A stretch of DNA of 64,000 nt, from NCBI GenBank assembly GCA_015057425.1, contig SVEL01000001.1:1-64000 (forward strand). The letters are read 5' to 3'. Positions 16,949 through 26,758 of the stretch are shown in pieces. The stretch comes from Lachnospiraceae bacterium. GTDB taxonomy: Bacteria; Bacillota; Clostridia; Lachnospirales; Lachnospiraceae. The first letter of the stretch is position 1. Every line of letters begins with the position of its first letter. Below the pieces are notes generated by a model that made no database searches, was not told the origin of the DNA, and saw only the letters and a program-made list of their open reading frames with translations. A program made the position numbers and the translations under genes.

Positions 16949-17503
16949 CTAAACTGTAAGAATTTCTTTTGACTTTGCTTCTGTAAGTTTATCAACTTCT
17001 GCAACATATTTGTCTGTAAGCTTCTGAATTTCATTTTCAAGAATCTTAAGTTCATCTTCTGAAATCTCACTATCAGTTTTTGCTTTCTTAACTGCTGTAT
17101 TAGCATCTTTTCTTATGTTTCTTACAGCAACCTTAGCGTTTTCAGCTTTCTTCTTAACATCCTTAACAAGCTCTTTTCTTCTTTCCTCTGTAAGTTCAGG
17201 GAAAACAAGTCTGATTGCCTTACCGTCATTATTTGGTGTAAGACCTAAATCTGACATAAGAATTGCCTTTTCAATATCCTTAATAAGGCTTGATTCCCAT
17301 GGCTGAATCATAATCATTCTTGCCTCAGGAACTGATACGTTTGCCACCTGCTGTAAGCTTGATGGTGTACCATAATAATCTACTTTAATCTTGTCGAGAA
17401 TATGTGGATTTGCTCTTCCTGCTCTGATTGTCGAAAATTCGTTAACGAGAGCATCTACTGACTTTCCCATTTTCTCGTCATACTGTACTAACCTTTCGTT
17501 CAT
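16949..17503 (-). CDS. frr: Ribosome recycling factor
   Basis: RRF splits post-termination ribosomes with EF-G. The whole 184-residue chain matches the family: the N-terminal helix MNERLVQYDEKMGKSVDAL, IRAGRANP, LDKIKVDYYGTPSSLQQVAN, and the C-terminal helices. I chose the ATG at 17503, nine bases after AAAGGAAG, rather than the TTG three codons upstream. It follows pyrH by 15 bp. Confidence 0.97.
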   Translation of the reverse strand: MNERLVQYDEKMGKSVDALVNEFSTIRAGRANPHILDKIKVDYYGTPSSLQQVANVSVPEARMIMIQPWESSLIKDIEKAILMSDLGLTPNNDGKAIRLVFPELTEERRKELVKDVKKKAENAKVAVRNIRKDANTAVKKAKTDSEISEDELKILENEIQKLTDKYVAEVDKLTEAKSKEILTV

Positions 17504-17518
17504 AAACTTCAACTTCCT

Positions 17519-18223
17519 TTACACTGTTATTTTTGTTCCTGTAAAATTACCATTTACAGTATTAATAATACTATTTTCTTCATTTAAACCGAAAATAAGC
17601 ATCGGCATTTTGTTTTCCATAGCAAGAACTGATGCAGCAAGGTCAATAACTCCAAGCTTCTTATCTATTATTTCATTGATAGATATCTCATCATATTTCT
17701 TAGCATTAGGATTCTTAGCAGGGTCACTGTCGTATACACCATCTATAGACTTAGCAGAAAGAATAACATCTGCTTCTATTTCTATAGCTCTTAAAACAGT
17801 TCCCATATCTGTTGAGAAGTACGGATGACCTATACCGCCCGCAAAGAAAACTATCATCCCTTTATCAAAGTATTTGTTGGCTCTGTCTTTTGAGAAAAGC
17901 TTAGTAAATGAACCACATTCAAATGGTGTTAACACCTGTGTCATCATTCCTTCTGTTCTGAAAATCTCAGATACGTATAAACAGTTCATAACCGTAGCCA
18001 GCATTCCTATAGAATCTGCCTTTGTTCTATCAATCTTCTCGCTGGTTCTTCCTCTCCAGAAATTACCGCCACCGATTACAATACCGATTTCGTATCCCTG
18101 GTCATGAAGTACCTTTATCTGTTTAGCAACACCCACAACTGTTGCTTCATCAAATCCTGTCTTCTTATCTCCTGCAAGTGCTTCGCCACTTAACTTTAAC
18201 AGAACTCTCTTAACATTATCCAT
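17519..18223 (-). CDS. pyrH: UMP kinase
   Basis: PyrH phosphorylates UMP to UDP. It is an amino-acid-kinase fold: RVLLKLSGEALAG, IGIVIGGGNFWRG, and DSDPAKNPNAKKYDEIS are typical. Length 234 aa fits the bacterial hexameric enzyme. Order pyrH-frr-uppS-cdsA-dxr-rseP is conserved in Firmicutes. Confidence 0.97.
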   Translation of the reverse strand: MDNVKRVLLKLSGEALAGDKKTGFDEATVVGVAKQIKVLHDQGYEIGIVIGGGNFWRGRTSEKIDRTKADSIGMLATVMNCLYVSEIFRTEGMMTQVLTPFECGSFTKLFSKDRANKYFDKGMIVFFAGGIGHPYFSTDMGTVLRAIEIEADVILSAKSIDGVYDSDPAKNPNAKKYDEISINEIIDKKLGVIDLAASVLAMENKMPMLIFGLNEENSIINTVNGNFTGTKITV

Positions 18224-18244
18224 TATTCAAAATGTCCTTTCGCC

Positions 18245-19042
18245 TTATTTTGAAAAAGTATCATCAAACAATGATTCATAATCGATATCAGCGTAGCACT
18301 GTGAGCAACGACCATCGATTACAGCACCATTATTAATCTGAACTGAACGTGACTTAATATCGCCTTTTACAACTGCTGTTGCATCAACGATAACAGGACC
18401 GTGTACATCAATATCACCTTTTACGGCACCGCCGATTACTGCTGAATTTGCAGCAACAGCACCGATAATAACTGTTCCGTTACCAACCTTTACACAACCT
18501 TCACTTATAACATCACCTTCGATTTTTGCACTGTTTGCAAATACTTCTGATGCTTCTGTTGTTCCAACAATAGTACCTGTTACAGATACTTTACCGAGAC
18601 ACTTAATGTTTCCGACTACTTTACCATAGATATTGATTGAACCATTTGTTTCAATATCACCTTTAATTACTGTTCCTGCTGTAATTTCTGTAACTTCATC
18701 TGTAGCAACTGCTTCATTCTTTTCTTCTACGATATTATCCATTTCTTTTGTGCCCTCTTCCTCTATTTTTTCTTCAACTACAGGTTCCTGTGCTTCTGCT
18801 ACAGGTTCTTCTGTTGTTTCATTACTTGCTTCTTCCATAACTTCATTGATAGTTTCAAGATCAAGTGTATTAACCATTTCCTCTTCTTCTGCTGCTGCAG
18901 TTTCTTCTGTTACTGCTACTTCTGCCGGTGCAGTTTCTTCTGTTTCTGTCTCAGGAACGGTTGCATTCTTCTTTGCACTGTCATCTACAAGTTCGTTAAC
19001 TGCCTGTGACAAATCTTCCTTTAAATCTTTTAAAAAACTCAT
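18245..19042 (-). CDS. Bactofilin-type polymer-forming protein with acidic N-terminal arm
   Basis: The C-terminal half (about residues 120-250) is a bactofilin (polymer-forming cytoskeletal) beta-helix: GTVIKGDIETNGSINIYGKV, GDVISEGCVKVG and GDIDVHGPVIVDATAVVKGD show the repeated G-D-I ladder. The first ~115 residues are unusually long and acidic, rich in Glu, Thr, Ala and Val, probably disordered. Bactofilins assemble filaments without nucleotide and often organise cell wall enzymes. Here it sits just upstream of pyrH and downstream of a polysaccharide deacetylase. Confidence 0.9.
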   Translation of the reverse strand: MSFLKDLKEDLSQAVNELVDDSAKKNATVPETETEETAPAEVAVTEETAAAEEEEMVNTLDLETINEVMEEASNETTEEPVAEAQEPVVEEKIEEEGTKEMDNIVEEKNEAVATDEVTEITAGTVIKGDIETNGSINIYGKVVGNIKCLGKVSVTGTIVGTTEASEVFANSAKIEGDVISEGCVKVGNGTVIIGAVAANSAVIGGAVKGDIDVHGPVIVDATAVVKGDIKSRSVQINNGAVIDGRCSQCYADIDYESLFDDTFSK

Positions 19043-19096
19043 CTTTTCCCTTGTACGAATATGTACTTTCCTTTCTTTAAATATTTATGTTATTGA

Positions 19097-20116
19097 CTAC
19101 TTTACTACCCTGTGTTGAACCAAAGGTGTATTTTCATCTATACTACTTATTTGAAAGCCGGCATTTAACAATGTTTCTATTAACAATGGTAAGCCGTCTA
19201 CCGTAGTCCTTTTGCTTTTTGCGTCATGAAGAAGTGCAACACAATGCTTATGTCTTACTGCATCCTTCATAACATTTGTAACTATATTTTCCATAGGAAC
19301 AGTCTTTGATGCACCATCTCCGCATGTTGAGTTCCAATCAAAATATGAGTATCCGTTTTCATTCAGATAGGTGATGAATGTGGATATAGGTAAAATAGTC
19401 TTTTCGTTACTGGTTCCACCCGGAAATCTGTAGTAAACAGACCTTACACCTGTTGTTTCATACACCAGATTGCTGATTCGCTCCAAGTCGGATACAAATC
19501 CTTCTAAGGAACCATATATATCTGAGTAATCATGCGTGTATGAATGAAGACCTATGGTATGTCCTCTTTCAGCTATAAGCTTATACCTTTCAAGTGAATT
19601 CTTATCAGTTCTGCCATTTACAAAAAATGTTGCCTTCACACCATAATAATCAAGTATATCTAAAATTTCTTCCGTATATACACTTGGTCCATCGTCAAAT
19701 GTAAGATATATGGTATGTCCATCACCTTTATCAGTATACGAATCAATTATCTGCTGCTGTTCTATCGTCCATTGTCCGTATGGTCCTTCCAGTTCAAACT
19801 TTGTAGCTGTTATAACCGTATCATCTGTAGGTTCTTCTGTCGGCTCTTCTGTCGTTTCTTCAGTCAGATTCTCTGTCGTTTCTTCTTTTGTTTCTGTGGA
19901 AGAACTATTTTCATCTATATATTCACTTTGCTGTTCAATTATATCATTCAAGTCATCTATTTGATTCTGTAAAGCGCACACTTTAATAAATAATATAACG
20001 CAAAGAAATGCAGGAATTACTATCATTGCTGCAACTGTCATTAGTATTATTCTTTTATATCTGTCGATTCGCTTTCTTCTTGCAACATCAATGACGGTTT
20101 TATCCTGTGTTTCCAC
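19097..20116 (-). CDS. Membrane-anchored polysaccharide deacetylase (NodB/PdaA-like)
   Basis: Residues 1-19 are basic, one membrane helix spans about 20-48, and a Thr/Glu-rich linker with repeated TEEP-type units follows. The NodB homology domain then has TFDDGPS (catalytic Asp and metal Asp) and GLHSYTHDY (metal His residues), RFPGG and a C-terminal LLHDAKSK. It should remove acetyl groups from cell wall glycan outside the membrane. The start is GTG, seven bases after GGAGG. It is followed by the bactofilin gene, which may position it. Confidence 0.93.
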   Translation of the reverse strand: METQDKTVIDVARRKRIDRYKRIILMTVAAMIVIPAFLCVILFIKVCALQNQIDDLNDIIEQQSEYIDENSSSTETKEETTENLTEETTEEPTEEPTDDTVITATKFELEGPYGQWTIEQQQIIDSYTDKGDGHTIYLTFDDGPSVYTEEILDILDYYGVKATFFVNGRTDKNSLERYKLIAERGHTIGLHSYTHDYSDIYGSLEGFVSDLERISNLVYETTGVRSVYYRFPGGTSNEKTILPISTFITYLNENGYSYFDWNSTCGDGASKTVPMENIVTNVMKDAVRHKHCVALLHDAKSKRTTVDGLPLLIETLLNAGFQISSIDENTPLVQHRVVK

Positions 20117-20206
20117 TTAAGCGCCTCCGCCAAAAAAATGTATTTTCAAAAAAATTAAACGCACAGTATTATTTTATCATAAAATGTAGAAATATAAAAG
20201 TGTTTT

Positions 20207-21043
20207 TTAACGAACTCCGTCTACTTCTTCTTTACATTTTTTACCTTCCGAAAGAAGTTTCTTAAGTTCTTTTGCATTTCCACCGTCAAGTGCATTCTTA
20301 TATTTACAAAGTTCTTTTATAAATATATCCAATTCAGATGAAAGATTTTCTTTATTTTCCATAAAAAGTTCCGTCCACATATCTTCATTAAGCCATGCCA
20401 CTCTTGTCAGGTCTTTATAACTTCCTGCCGAAAACCCTTTATGTTCCTTTGCTGTAGGACTCTTTATAAATGCATTTGAAACAACATGCGCCATCTGTGA
20501 TGTAAACGCTATCATTCTGTCATGGGTCTCAGCATCTGTCACAGTAATTCTTCCAAACTCTGCAGGTTCAAGTAAATTTTTCACTTTTCCCAAAAGATTA
20601 ATATCATTATGATCCTTAGGAACAATAACCATTGAAGCTCCCTTATATAATGATGCACGGCTATATGCAAAGCCTGACTGATGTTTTCCTGCCATCGGAT
20701 GTCCTCCCACAAAGGTAAGACCATTCTTTTCGGCTATTTCAAAGCATTCATCACAAAGTTTTCTCTTTGTACCGCAGCAATCGATGATAACTGTAGCGTC
20801 ATTCATATACATAGCATTTTTTTCAAAATATTCAATACTTGCCTTTGGATATAGTGCAAGAAAAATCAAATCGCATTCCTTTATATTATGCTCGTTAAGT
20901 TCTTCATCTATAAATTCGCCCATCTTTGCAAAGTAAAGAACGCTTTTATCAATATCGTATGCATATACATTGTGGCCCTTTTCTTTGTACGCCTTAGCAA
21001 AAGAGCCTCCTATAAGGCCCAATCCAACTACTCCAACTTTCAT
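20207..21043 (-). CDS. tyrA: Prephenate dehydrogenase
   Basis: TyrA oxidises prephenate to 4-hydroxyphenylpyruvate for tyrosine. The NAD-binding GLGLIGGSFAKAY, GGHPMAGKHQSGF, and FTSQMAHVVSNAFI are typical of the family. Length is 278 aa, with no C-terminal ACT domain. It starts 14 bp after aroF, so the two form a small aromatic amino acid operon. Confidence 0.95.
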   Translation of the reverse strand: MKVGVVGLGLIGGSFAKAYKEKGHNVYAYDIDKSVLYFAKMGEFIDEELNEHNIKECDLIFLALYPKASIEYFEKNAMYMNDATVIIDCCGTKRKLCDECFEIAEKNGLTFVGGHPMAGKHQSGFAYSRASLYKGASMVIVPKDHNDINLLGKVKNLLEPAEFGRITVTDAETHDRMIAFTSQMAHVVSNAFIKSPTAKEHKGFSAGSYKDLTRVAWLNEDMWTELFMENKENLSSELDIFIKELCKYKNALDGGNAKELKKLLSEGKKCKEEVDGVR

Positions 21044-21057
21044 CTCTTTCTCCTTCG

Positions 21058-22056
21058 TTATAACACGTCCCTGATTTTTTCTACCTTTGCAACTACTTTT
21101 GCAAACACATCCGGTGTAAGTGACTGTGCACCATCACACAATGCTTTTTCAGGATTATTATGAACTTCTATCATAAGTCCGTCTGCCCCTACTGCAGTTG
21201 CTGCAAGTGCCATCGGCTCAACCATTCGTGCTATACCCGTTGCATGTGACGGGTCAACAATAACAGGCAAATGTGTAAGTTCTCTAAGCGCTGCCACGGC
21301 AGAAAGGTCAAGGGTATTTCTTGTATATGTTTCGTATGTTCTGATACCTCTTTCGCAAAGAATTACATTTTCATTGCCGCCTGCCATAATATATTCAGCG
21401 CTCATAAGCCATTCTTTTAATGTATTAGCAAGACCTCTTTTTAAAAGAATAGGCTTGTTTGTTTTACCAAGTTCTTTAAGTAATTCAAAGTTTTGCATAT
21501 TTCTTGCGCCAACCTGTATAAGGTCAACGTCATCAAACAGCGGCAGATGTTCTGCATTCATTATCTCAGTAACTATTGGGAGGCCTGTTACTTCCTTTGC
21601 TTTAAGGAGAAGTCTTAAACCTTCATCTCTCATTCCCTGGAAATCATATGGTGAAGTTCTTGGTTTAAATGCTCCGCCTCTCAATATATTAGCGCCGGCG
21701 TCCTTAACAGCCTTTGCAACTTCAAGTATCTGTTCTTCGGACTCTATGGAACACGGACCTGCCATAATTGAAAAATTACCTCCGCCTACCTTAACGCCCC
21801 CGACATCAATTATACTGTCTTCAGGATGAAACTTTCTGTTTGCCTTTTTGTATGGTTCACTGATTCTCTTAACACATTCGACAATATCAAGTACTTCAAT
21901 CATATCCGCATCTATCTTACTTGTATCCCCGATAAGTCCGATAATTGTCTGGTATTCACCTTCTGACAAATGAACCTTCAATCCCTGGTTTTCAAACCAA
22001 TCAACAAGACTGACAACCTTCTCTTTACTTACTCCCGGCCTTAATACTGTAATCAT
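21058..22056 (-). CDS. aroF: 3-deoxy-7-phosphoheptulonate synthase, type I-beta
   Basis: DAHP synthase condenses PEP and erythrose 4-phosphate, the first shikimate step. An N-terminal ferredoxin-like regulatory domain (about residues 1-70) precedes the TIM barrel with MAGPCSIESEEQ, RGGAFKPRTSPYDFQG, LLKRGLANTLKEW, CERGIRTYET and VDPSHATG. The domain layout matches the Thermotoga/Bacillus I-beta type. It is the first gene of the aroF-tyrA pair. Confidence 0.96.
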   Translation of the reverse strand: MITVLRPGVSKEKVVSLVDWFENQGLKVHLSEGEYQTIIGLIGDTSKIDADMIEVLDIVECVKRISEPYKKANRKFHPEDSIIDVGGVKVGGGNFSIMAGPCSIESEEQILEVAKAVKDAGANILRGGAFKPRTSPYDFQGMRDEGLRLLLKAKEVTGLPIVTEIMNAEHLPLFDDVDLIQVGARNMQNFELLKELGKTNKPILLKRGLANTLKEWLMSAEYIMAGGNENVILCERGIRTYETYTRNTLDLSAVAALRELTHLPVIVDPSHATGIARMVEPMALAATAVGADGLMIEVHNNPEKALCDGAQSLTPDVFAKVVAKVEKIRDVL

Positions 22057-22180
22057 AATCTATATCCTTCTTTCATTTATTATTTTTCAGTTTACACTAT
22101 TGTACCACACTTCTTTAGCGATTTAAAGCGAAAAATTATATTTTTTTAAATAATTTACAATTCTATCCAAAAAAGGACAC

Positions 22181-22210
22181 AAAAAAGGAGCTTTTATCAA
22201 AAAGCTCCTT
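22181..22210 (-). terminator. Terminator after ftsZ
   Basis: AAGGAGCTTTT (22185-22195) pairs with AAAAAGCTCCTT (22199-22210), with TTTTTT on the minus strand. It begins eight bases after the ftsZ stop and ends the division cluster. Confidence 0.9.
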
Positions 22211-22217
22211 GTATAAA

Positions 22218-23378
22218 CTAGTTATTTCTGTTTCTCTGAAGGAATTCAGGAATCTTTATGTCTGTTGCTTTAACTGTACGTTCCGGCTTAACAGGTGTAT
22301 CAAAACTTATAGGTTTCACCTCTGTCTGAGCTGTCTTAACGGCAGCCTGTCCGGCAGGTGCTGTATAACCAAGTGGCTTTAATCCGCTGTTTGGCATAAC
22401 TGACTTAATTGGTCTGATACCCGGCTGCTGATTCACGAGACCTGTAGCAATAACTGTAATTCTACATTCGTCATCAAAGTTTTCATCAAAGCCTGCACCA
22501 AAGATAATTGTAGCATCTTCTCCTGTAAGTTCCTGAACAAAGCTTACTGCTTCATCTGCTTCGGCAAGACTGATATCACCGAAGATATTAACGATAACAT
22601 GTGAAGCTCCTGTAATAGTTGTTTCAAGAAGAGGACTGTTAACAGCAATCTGAACAGCTTCAATAGCTTTATTATCACCCTTAGCTGTACCGATACCGAT
22701 ATGTGCGATACCCTTGTCCGACATAACAGTTCTAACATCGGCAAAGTCAAGGTTAATAAGAGCCGGCATATTAATAAGCTCTGTAATTCCCTGTACTGCC
22801 TGTTGAAGAACCTGGTCAGCTTTCTTAAGTGCCTCAGGCATAGATGTTCTTCTGTCTACTATCTGTAAAATCTTATCATTTGGAATAACGATAAGCGTAT
22901 CAACGCTATCTTTTAACTTCTCAACACCCATAATGGCATTGTTCATTCTGGTCTTAGCTTCGAACTTAAAAGGCTTTGTAACAACACCTACAGTAAGTGC
23001 TCCTAAGTCCTTTGCAACCTTTGCAATAACAGGAGCTGCACCTGTACCTGTTCCACCGCCCATACCGCATGTAACAAATACCATATCGGCGCCTTTTAAA
23101 AGTTCCTTGATTTCTTCTATATTTTCCTCAGCGGCCTTTTCACCTACTTCAGGCTGTGCCCCTGCTCCAAGCCCCTTTGTAAGTTTTTCTCCTATCTGAA
23201 TAGTTGTAGGAGCCTTGCAAAGTTTAAGTGCCTGCTTATCTGTATTTACACCGATAAATTCCGCACCGGCAATATTCTCATCTATCATTCTGTTTACAGC
23301 ATTGTTGCCGGCCCCACCGACACCAACTACTATAATCTTTGCTGCTGATTCAACCTCATTTGTTCTAATCTCAAGCAC
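22218..23378 (-). CDS. ftsZ: Cell division protein FtsZ
   Basis: FtsZ is the tubulin-like GTPase that forms the division ring. [15 protein letters not shown] and the tubulin signature [13 protein letters not shown] are intact, and the C-terminal tail ends in [13 protein letters not shown], the conserved peptide that binds FtsA and SepF. I chose the GTG at 23378, preceded by GAGGAGGA with seven-base spacing, rather than the longer frame. Product is 386 aa. Confidence 0.98.
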   Translation of the reverse strand: MLEIRTNEVESAAKIIVVGVGGAGNNAVNRMIDENIAGAEFIGVNTDKQALKLCKAPTTIQIGEKLTKGLGAGAQPEVGEKAAEENIEEIKELLKGADMVFVTCGMGGGTGTGAAPVIAKVAKDLGALTVGVVTKPFKFEAKTRMNNAIMGVEKLKDSVDTLIVIPNDKILQIVDRRTSMPEALKKADQVLQQAVQGITELINMPALINLDFADVRTVMSDKGIAHIGIGTAKGDNKAIEAVQIAVNSPLLETTITGASHVIVNIFGDISLAEADEAVSFVQELTGEDATIIFGAGFDENFDDECRITVIATGLVNQQPGIRPIKSVMPNSGLKPLGYTAPAGQAAVKTAQTEVKPISFDTPVKPERTVKATDIKIPEFLQRNRNN

Positions 23379-23531
23379 GACGACTTCCTCCTCTAATGAT
23401 TTATGTAAATGCAAGTCAGCAAACAATACGCTCACTCACACAATACTCCAATTTAACCTTATTCTATAATAATATATTATCCCCCAAAAAAATTCAACCT
23501 TTATTTTACGAAAAAATGAAATTTCTTTGAA

Positions 23532-24251
23532 TTAATTATCCTTTTTAAAACTGTATCCCTTCCTATTGACATCATATACCGTCATATCAAGTACACCGGG
23601 GACATCTTCCATAGTCGGCAAAAGATCATTAAGGTCTTGCATTTTGCCGTTTAATTCTTCCCCTGTTCCAAGTTCGATTCTGACATTTCCTATCTGTATC
23701 ATAAGTTCCCCATCATCAGCATCTATATGATTTACTTCTATATGATACTTCTCTATCTGCTGTGTCAGGTCAAGTAATTTATCAAAGATATCTTCATTTT
23801 CAACCGGCAATTTTTCATCTACAACCACATAATCAAATTCAAGTCCGGATATGTATGGAATTCCTTCAAGTATTTCACCGGTACATTCAACAATCAGCCC
23901 GTCTTTATCAAAATACCAGTTTCTTTCCATACATATCACATAACCTGTAATACTCTTTTCATACACTGTTACTTCTATTTCTTTCATCGAAACAATTTCT
24001 ATCTCGTATTCTTCTACAAAAGGTATGTGCTTATTTCTGCCTAAAAGTTTATCAATAAAAAGTCGCATCATACTTCTGTCGGTATTGTCTTCAAACAGGA
24101 TTCTTTCAACTGTTTCATGGTTTTGTCTGACAAGTCCTTTTACTTCAACTGTTTCAACCTTTATTAACTTATAACTAAGTGCTACCGACACAGCTGCTAT
24201 TACAATCAACAGCACAGACAATATCACTATCCATTTTGTTCTCTTCATCAT
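23532..24251 (-). CDS. ftsQ: FtsQ/DivIB-type division protein
   Basis: A short cytosolic start, one membrane helix (about residues 8-28) and a POTRA-like extracellular domain beginning KVETVEVKGLVRQNHETVER are the layout of FtsQ/DivIB. It links FtsL/FtsB and FtsW/FtsI at the septum. It overlaps the 3' end of murA by 77 bases in another frame, which is longer than usual. Position between murA and ftsZ supports the call. Confidence 0.87.
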   Translation of the reverse strand: MMKRTKWIVILSVLLIVIAAVSVALSYKLIKVETVEVKGLVRQNHETVERILFEDNTDRSMMRLFIDKLLGRNKHIPFVEEYEIEIVSMKEIEVTVYEKSITGYVICMERNWYFDKDGLIVECTGEILEGIPYISGLEFDYVVVDEKLPVENEDIFDKLLDLTQQIEKYHIEVNHIDADDGELMIQIGNVRIELGTGEELNGKMQDLNDLLPTMEDVPGVLDMTVYDVNRKGYSFKKDN

Positions 24252-25518
24252 AATTAAGTTTAATCCTTCCGCCTATTTCATTAAGGTCAGAAACAATATC
24301 TTCATAACCTCTTTCTATGAAACAGCTTCCATTTACCCGTGTCCTTCCGTAAGCACCGAGTCCGGCAAGTATAAGCGCCGCCGTACCCCTCAAATCTTTT
24401 CCGTTTACACGGTTACCTATTAACATACCTCTTCCGTTTACAACAGCACATTTATCATTAGACACTGTAATATCTGCACCCATTTTTACGAGTTCACTTA
24501 CGTGCCGGAATCGGTTTTCAAATATATTTTCTTTAATCAACGTTATGTTTTTACTAAAACACATAGCTGACATAATAAGCGGTTGTATATCTGTAGGCAC
24601 TTCCGGATATGGTCCTGTAGAAAAATAACCTATCGCTTCCGGATAGCGTCTGTCCATCTCCACACACAGGCCATTAACAGTGCGTCTTATATCCATACCA
24701 CTTTTCTTTAGCAGTTCAATGGTTGATTTGCAATAATTATATCGTATATTATTAAGCTTTACTTTTCCGCCGCATATACACACCGCAGTCATATATGTAG
24801 CAGCAACTATTCTGTCACCGCCTACGGTATATTGGCAACCATGCAGTTTTTCTGTTCCGCACACCTTTATGACATTTGTTCCATCACCTGATATGCAGGC
24901 ACCTGATTTTCTTAAAAATCTGCACAATTCAACTATTTCCGGTTCTCTTGAACAATTATGTATCCTCGTTATACCTTCTGCCGTAACAGCCGCCATAAGA
25001 ACGTTTTCTGTAGTCCCGACACTTTTCTTTTCAAGATATATATCCTTACCTTTAAAGCGCAATACCTTTCCCTCGATATATGCATCCTTTTCCGTCAGCT
25101 CTGCGCCAAGTTCTTTTAAGGCTTTTATGTGCATATCTATAGGGCGATTACCTATTACACAGCCACCGGGATAACCTATCTTAGCATAACCCGTTGCTCC
25201 CAAAAGGGCACCAAGAAAAATAATAGAGGCACGCATTTTCCCAAATTCTTTTTCCGAAACATCGCACGACTTTATACAGGAACTGTCTATTTCAATTTCA
25301 AGGCCGGATGCAGCTTTATATACATTCACCTTACATCCCAGCATCTTCAAAATTCCAAGAATATTATGTACATCCACAATGTCAGGGCAACCGGTTATAT
25401 ACGATGTGTCCTTTGCAAGCAATGAGGCTGCCAAAATGGGCAACACAGCATTTTTGCTTCCCTGAACCCTTATCTCGCCATATAAATTATCTGACCGTTC
25501 AACTTCATACCATGACAA
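24175..25518 (-). CDS. murA: UDP-N-acetylglucosamine 1-carboxyvinyltransferase
   Basis: MurA transfers enolpyruvate from PEP to UDP-GlcNAc, the first committed step of peptidoglycan synthesis and the fosfomycin target. The start has GSKNAVLPILAAS, and the active-site loop PGGCVIGNRPIDMHIKAL has the catalytic Cys. ALILAGLGAYGRTRV is near the end. The last ~20 residues (MDSDIVCAVDCNSSCVGST) are an unusual tail encoded within the ftsQ overlap. Confidence 0.93.
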   Translation of the reverse strand: MSWYEVERSDNLYGEIRVQGSKNAVLPILAASLLAKDTSYITGCPDIVDVHNILGILKMLGCKVNVYKAASGLEIEIDSSCIKSCDVSEKEFGKMRASIIFLGALLGATGYAKIGYPGGCVIGNRPIDMHIKALKELGAELTEKDAYIEGKVLRFKGKDIYLEKKSVGTTENVLMAAVTAEGITRIHNCSREPEIVELCRFLRKSGACISGDGTNVIKVCGTEKLHGCQYTVGGDRIVAATYMTAVCICGGKVKLNNIRYNYCKSTIELLKKSGMDIRRTVNGLCVEMDRRYPEAIGYFSTGPYPEVPTDIQPLIMSAMCFSKNITLIKENIFENRFRHVSELVKMGADITVSNDKCAVVNGRGMLIGNRVNGKDLRGTAALILAGLGAYGRTRVNGSCFIERGYEDIVSDLNEIGGRIKLNYDEENKMDSDIVCAVDCNSSCVGST

Positions 25519-25584
25519 TATGTTATCCCCCTCAACTCATCATATTTCATTGTATTCAGTCTAACGAATTTATGTTACTGTTTA

Positions 25585-26709
25585 TTATAACTTTTCAGGT
25601 TGCATTATTCCTCTGGATACGCTTAGCACCATCCCCATTTCCGTTAAAAGGAACAGGATTGATGTACCACCATAGCTTATAAACGGAAGTGTAATTCCCG
25701 TATTAGGAATCGTATTGGTAACAACTGCTATATTTAGAAGTACCTGTACAGCAATATGCGTCATAATGCCTACTACAAGCAGTGAAGCAAATAAACTTTG
25801 AGCATTGCTTGATATAACCATAAATCGCCATATCATAAAAACAAAAAGTATAATTACTGCTATGGCTCCTACAAATCCAAGCTCTTCGCAAATAATGGCA
25901 AATACCATATCATTTTCAGCTTCCGGTACATATCCTAACTTCTGTACGCTTTGTCCGAGACCTTTTCCAAATAAACCTCCCGAGCCAATGGCATAAAGCC
26001 CCTGAAGTACCTGGTAACCGCCTTCCTGAGCGTATTCTTCCGGATTGAGCCATACCATAATTCTTTCAAGTCTGTATCCGCCCATTACAAGCAGCACTGC
26101 ACTCATAACGGCCACACCTGCTACAATAATTCCGACAAAATGGCTATACTTCGGACTTGCAACAAATATCATTACAAAACCTATGGCAGCTACAATAATA
26201 GCCGAGCTAAGATTACTTGTAACAAACATAAGTAAAGCCGATATAGGCAAAATCAGTGCCATCATCTTAACAACATACGAGAACTTATGTGCCTGTTTAG
26301 ATGTCTTACTTATAATAAATGCAAGGAATAAAATGGTTGCAAGCTTTGCAAACTCAGCCGGCTGAAATGACATGCCGCCTATTAACAGCCATCTCTTTGC
26401 ACCATTTACTTCAAGACCAATCGGTGAAAGAACAAGAAGTATAAGTATATATGATAAAATATATCCAAAGAAGGCAAATCTCTTATAAAACTCACACGGA
26501 ATCATCGCAACTATTACCATTCCGACTAATCCCAATCCCGTCGAGCGCATTTGTTTAAAGAGCACCTCTGTTGACGAGCCGTTCTGTATCTGTGAACTGT
26601 AAGATGTTATACTGTAAAGCATAACAAACCCAAGACACAGCAGGAATATAATCAAAAAAACAAGACTGTAATCAAAATAATTTTTCTGTCGTCTCTTTTC
26701 CATCTGCAA
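25585..26709 (-). CDS. ftsW: SEDS-family peptidoglycan polymerase FtsW/SpoVE
   Basis: A polytopic protein with about ten membrane helices. AKRWLLIGGMSFQPAEFAKL, KGLGQSVQKLGYVPEAENDMVFAIICEELG and the late PNTGITLPFISYGGTSILF are typical of the SEDS family. It polymerises glycan strands with a class B PBP. Since SpoVE and FtsW are close, the exact paralogue is uncertain. Two class B PBP genes precede it. Confidence 0.94.
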   Translation of the reverse strand: MQMEKRRQKNYFDYSLVFLIIFLLCLGFVMLYSITSYSSQIQNGSSTEVLFKQMRSTGLGLVGMVIVAMIPCEFYKRFAFFGYILSYILILLVLSPIGLEVNGAKRWLLIGGMSFQPAEFAKLATILFLAFIISKTSKQAHKFSYVVKMMALILPISALLMFVTSNLSSAIIVAAIGFVMIFVASPKYSHFVGIIVAGVAVMSAVLLVMGGYRLERIMVWLNPEEYAQEGGYQVLQGLYAIGSGGLFGKGLGQSVQKLGYVPEAENDMVFAIICEELGFVGAIAVIILFVFMIWRFMVISSNAQSLFASLLVVGIMTHIAVQVLLNIAVVTNTIPNTGITLPFISYGGTSILFLLTEMGMVLSVSRGIMQPEKL

Positions 26710-26758
26710 ACCTCTTTCTAAATTCCATATCTATATAAGTATAATATTTTTGCGCGCA

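Noticed and set aside
18633-19118. Plus-strand Ser/Val-rich 161-aa frame
   Set aside because: It is the antisense of the acidic Glu/Thr-rich arm of the bactofilin; its composition follows from that.
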